Source: Lachnospiraceae bacterium
Lineage (GTDB): Bacteria; Bacillota; Clostridia; Lachnospirales; Lachnospiraceae
Assembly (NCBI GenBank): GCA_910574185.1
Contig: CAJSZQ010000005.1
Coordinates: forward strand, 1 to 64,000
Reading direction: 5' to 3'
DNA length: 64,000 nucleotides
Below, piece by piece: positions 62,913 through 64,000 of this stretch. Under the pieces are notes generated by a model, which saw nothing but the letters and a program-made list of their open reading frames with translations, made no database searches and had not been told where the DNA came from. How positions within the stretch are numbered: the first letter of the stretch is position 1; each line of letters begins with the position of its first letter. The translations under genes and the position numbers were made by a program.

Positions 62913-64000
62913 ATGGGTAGTACAAAAACTAAATTTGACTGTGAAATAGAATCTTTTGAAGCGGCTTTTGCAGATAAGAAGGAATTAAAAATTGCTTTAT
63001 ATGGAACAGGTAGGATGACAGCTACGTTGTTAGGACATGCAGGAGATTTTCATATAATTGGATTACTTGACAGGGATACGTCCATGATTGGTAAAGAAAT
63101 GTATGGAGTTAAAATTATGGGGCGCGAGGAAGCAGAAAAAGAAGCGGACATAATTGTTATTAACACAACAGAAACATATTGGGCTACAATATATCAACGG
63201 ATTTGTATGTGGGAGATACCTATTTATTTTAGAAATGGAAAACGTGCAACAGAGGAATTTCTGCATATAGACAAAGGGCAATCCTATTGGAAAAAAAATT
63301 ATGCTGAATTAGAAAAAAAAGTTATGGAATATGAAGTGGTATCTTTTGATATCTTCGATACCCTATTGATGAGAAAAGTATATCTTCCAGTAGATATTTT
63401 TTTTATAGTAGAGAAAGTATTTCGTAAAAAATTGGGAGAGAAGTTTTCTTTTGTTGAACCTCGAAAGAAAGCCGCAAGTTTATTGAATAATGCAAATATT
63501 GACGAAATATATGCGCAAATGAAAGAGGCAGAAGGATGGAATAGTGAATTGACGGAATCAATTAAGCTGTGTGAAATTGAGGTTGAAAAACAGCTTATTG
63601 TTCCGCGTAGGGATATGATTGAATTATGTAATTCCATTAAAAAGATTAAGGAAGTTTTTTTGGTTAGTGATATGTATTTCCCGAGGACGTTTTTAAAGCA
63701 AATATTGATGGAGTGTGGTATAGAGATTTCTGAAGATAAAATATTGGTATCCTGCGATTATAAGAAGTCTAAGGAAGAGGGTACTCTCTGGGAGTATTAT
63801 GCAAATGAATTTGTTTCAGGGAAGAAAGCATTGCATATTGGTGATAATGAGAGATTAGATGGAGAAATACCGACGCAATATGGTATTGACAGTTATTTAA
63901 TCTGGAGCGCGAACAAAATATTTCAGGAATCGTCTATAGGAAATGTTGCACACGATATTAATACATTATGTGCATCCATTTTTTATGGGATGCTTAGTTC
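62913..64000 (+). CDS. HAD-like hydrolase with N-terminal Rossmann-like domain (partial, runs off the window)
   Basis: An open frame from the ATG at 62913 (AAGGAG 5 nt upstream) to the window end, at least 362 codons with no stop. Residues ~25-110 resemble the N-terminal domain of the radical SAM protein (ALYGTGRMTATLLGHA, GLLDRDTSMIGKEMYGVKI). Then comes a HAD-type catalytic motif FDIFDTLLMRKVY, a second motif FLVSDMYFPRTF, and a late GDNERLDGEIP. Proteins of this type occur in surface-polysaccharide clusters and often continue into a glycosyltransferase domain. Phosphatase activity on a polyol phosphate is possible (inference). Confidence 0.8.
   Translation, partial: MGSTKTKFDCEIESFEAAFADKKELKIALYGTGRMTATLLGHAGDFHIIGLLDRDTSMIGKEMYGVKIMGREEAEKEADIIVINTTETYWATIYQRICMWEIPIYFRNGKRATEEFLHIDKGQSYWKKNYAELEKKVMEYEVVSFDIFDTLLMRKVYLPVDIFFIVEKVFRKKLGEKFSFVEPRKKAASLLNNANIDEIYAQMKEAEGWNSELTESIKLCEIEVEKQLIVPRRDMIELCNSIKKIKEVFLVSDMYFPRTFLKQILMECGIEISEDKILVSCDYKKSKEEGTLWEYYANEFVSGKKALHIGDNERLDGEIPTQYGIDSYLIWSANKIFQESSIGNVAHDINTLCASIFYGMLS

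Overview
The window is the replication-origin region of a low-GC, motile, anaerobic Firmicute. The best fit is a flagellated member of the Lachnospiraceae (Roseburia/Agathobacter-like). The reasons are the gene order parB-parA / rsmG-mnmG-mnmE-jag-yidC-yidD-rnpA-rpmH / dnaA-dnaN-S4-recF-gyrB-gyrA, a CsrA/FliW/FlgM flagellar module, an atypical SerRS next to a DUF3881-like gene, and strong AGGAGG ribosome-binding sites. The genus is inferred from gene content only.

Layout. (1) 0-9 kb, accessory metabolism: a radical SAM protein, a CoA-disulfide-reductase/rhodanese pair, and an AraC regulator divergent from a GH2 beta-galactosidase and a GPH sugar symporter. (2) 9-31 kb, the origin core: a minus-strand arm (serS, DUF4446, parB, parA, then rsmG to rpmH) and a plus-strand arm (dnaA to gyrA). 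Three perfect parS sites lie in the AT-rich parA-rsmG gap, and DnaA-box-like sites lie in the dnaA-dnaN gap. Two inverted copies of a ~239-bp foldback element bracket the rsmG-rpmH segment. (3) 31-46 kb, motility: csrA, fliW, a DUF6470 gene, flgL, flgK, flgN, flgM and cheB, cheR, cheW, cheA on the minus strand, then a FliK-like gene and a soluble FlhB-like gene on the plus strand. (4) 46-49 kb, repeats: 47-bp palindromic tandem repeats, a PilZ gene, and foldback (MITE-like) elements. One of these has inserted into an AAA-4/AlbA_2-type pseudogene with a clear CTAG target duplication. (5) 48-64 kb, cell surface: a TPR-glycosyltransferase, an anchored LRR protein, a UDP-sugar dehydrogenase, CDP-glycerol-type polymer enzymes, a fused cytidylyltransferase-oxidoreductase, a GDPD, a trio of exported proteins, a LicC-like nucleotidyltransferase, a radical SAM enzyme, a TagF-like transferase and a partial HAD protein.

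How the parts connect. Two near-perfect sigma-D (sigma-28) promoters, TAAA-N15-GTCGATAT, stand in front of the CDP-glycerol-transferase/propeller gene and in front of the exported-protein trio. A GCCGATAA -10 element stands in front of flgM. The surface-polymer cluster and the exported proteins therefore look like late, motility-coupled genes. This is the most promising undescribed system here: a sigma-D-controlled pair of secreted paralogues with a membrane-anchored partner, followed by a phosphopolyol-type decoration pathway. All function calls come from reading the sequence; no searches were run.
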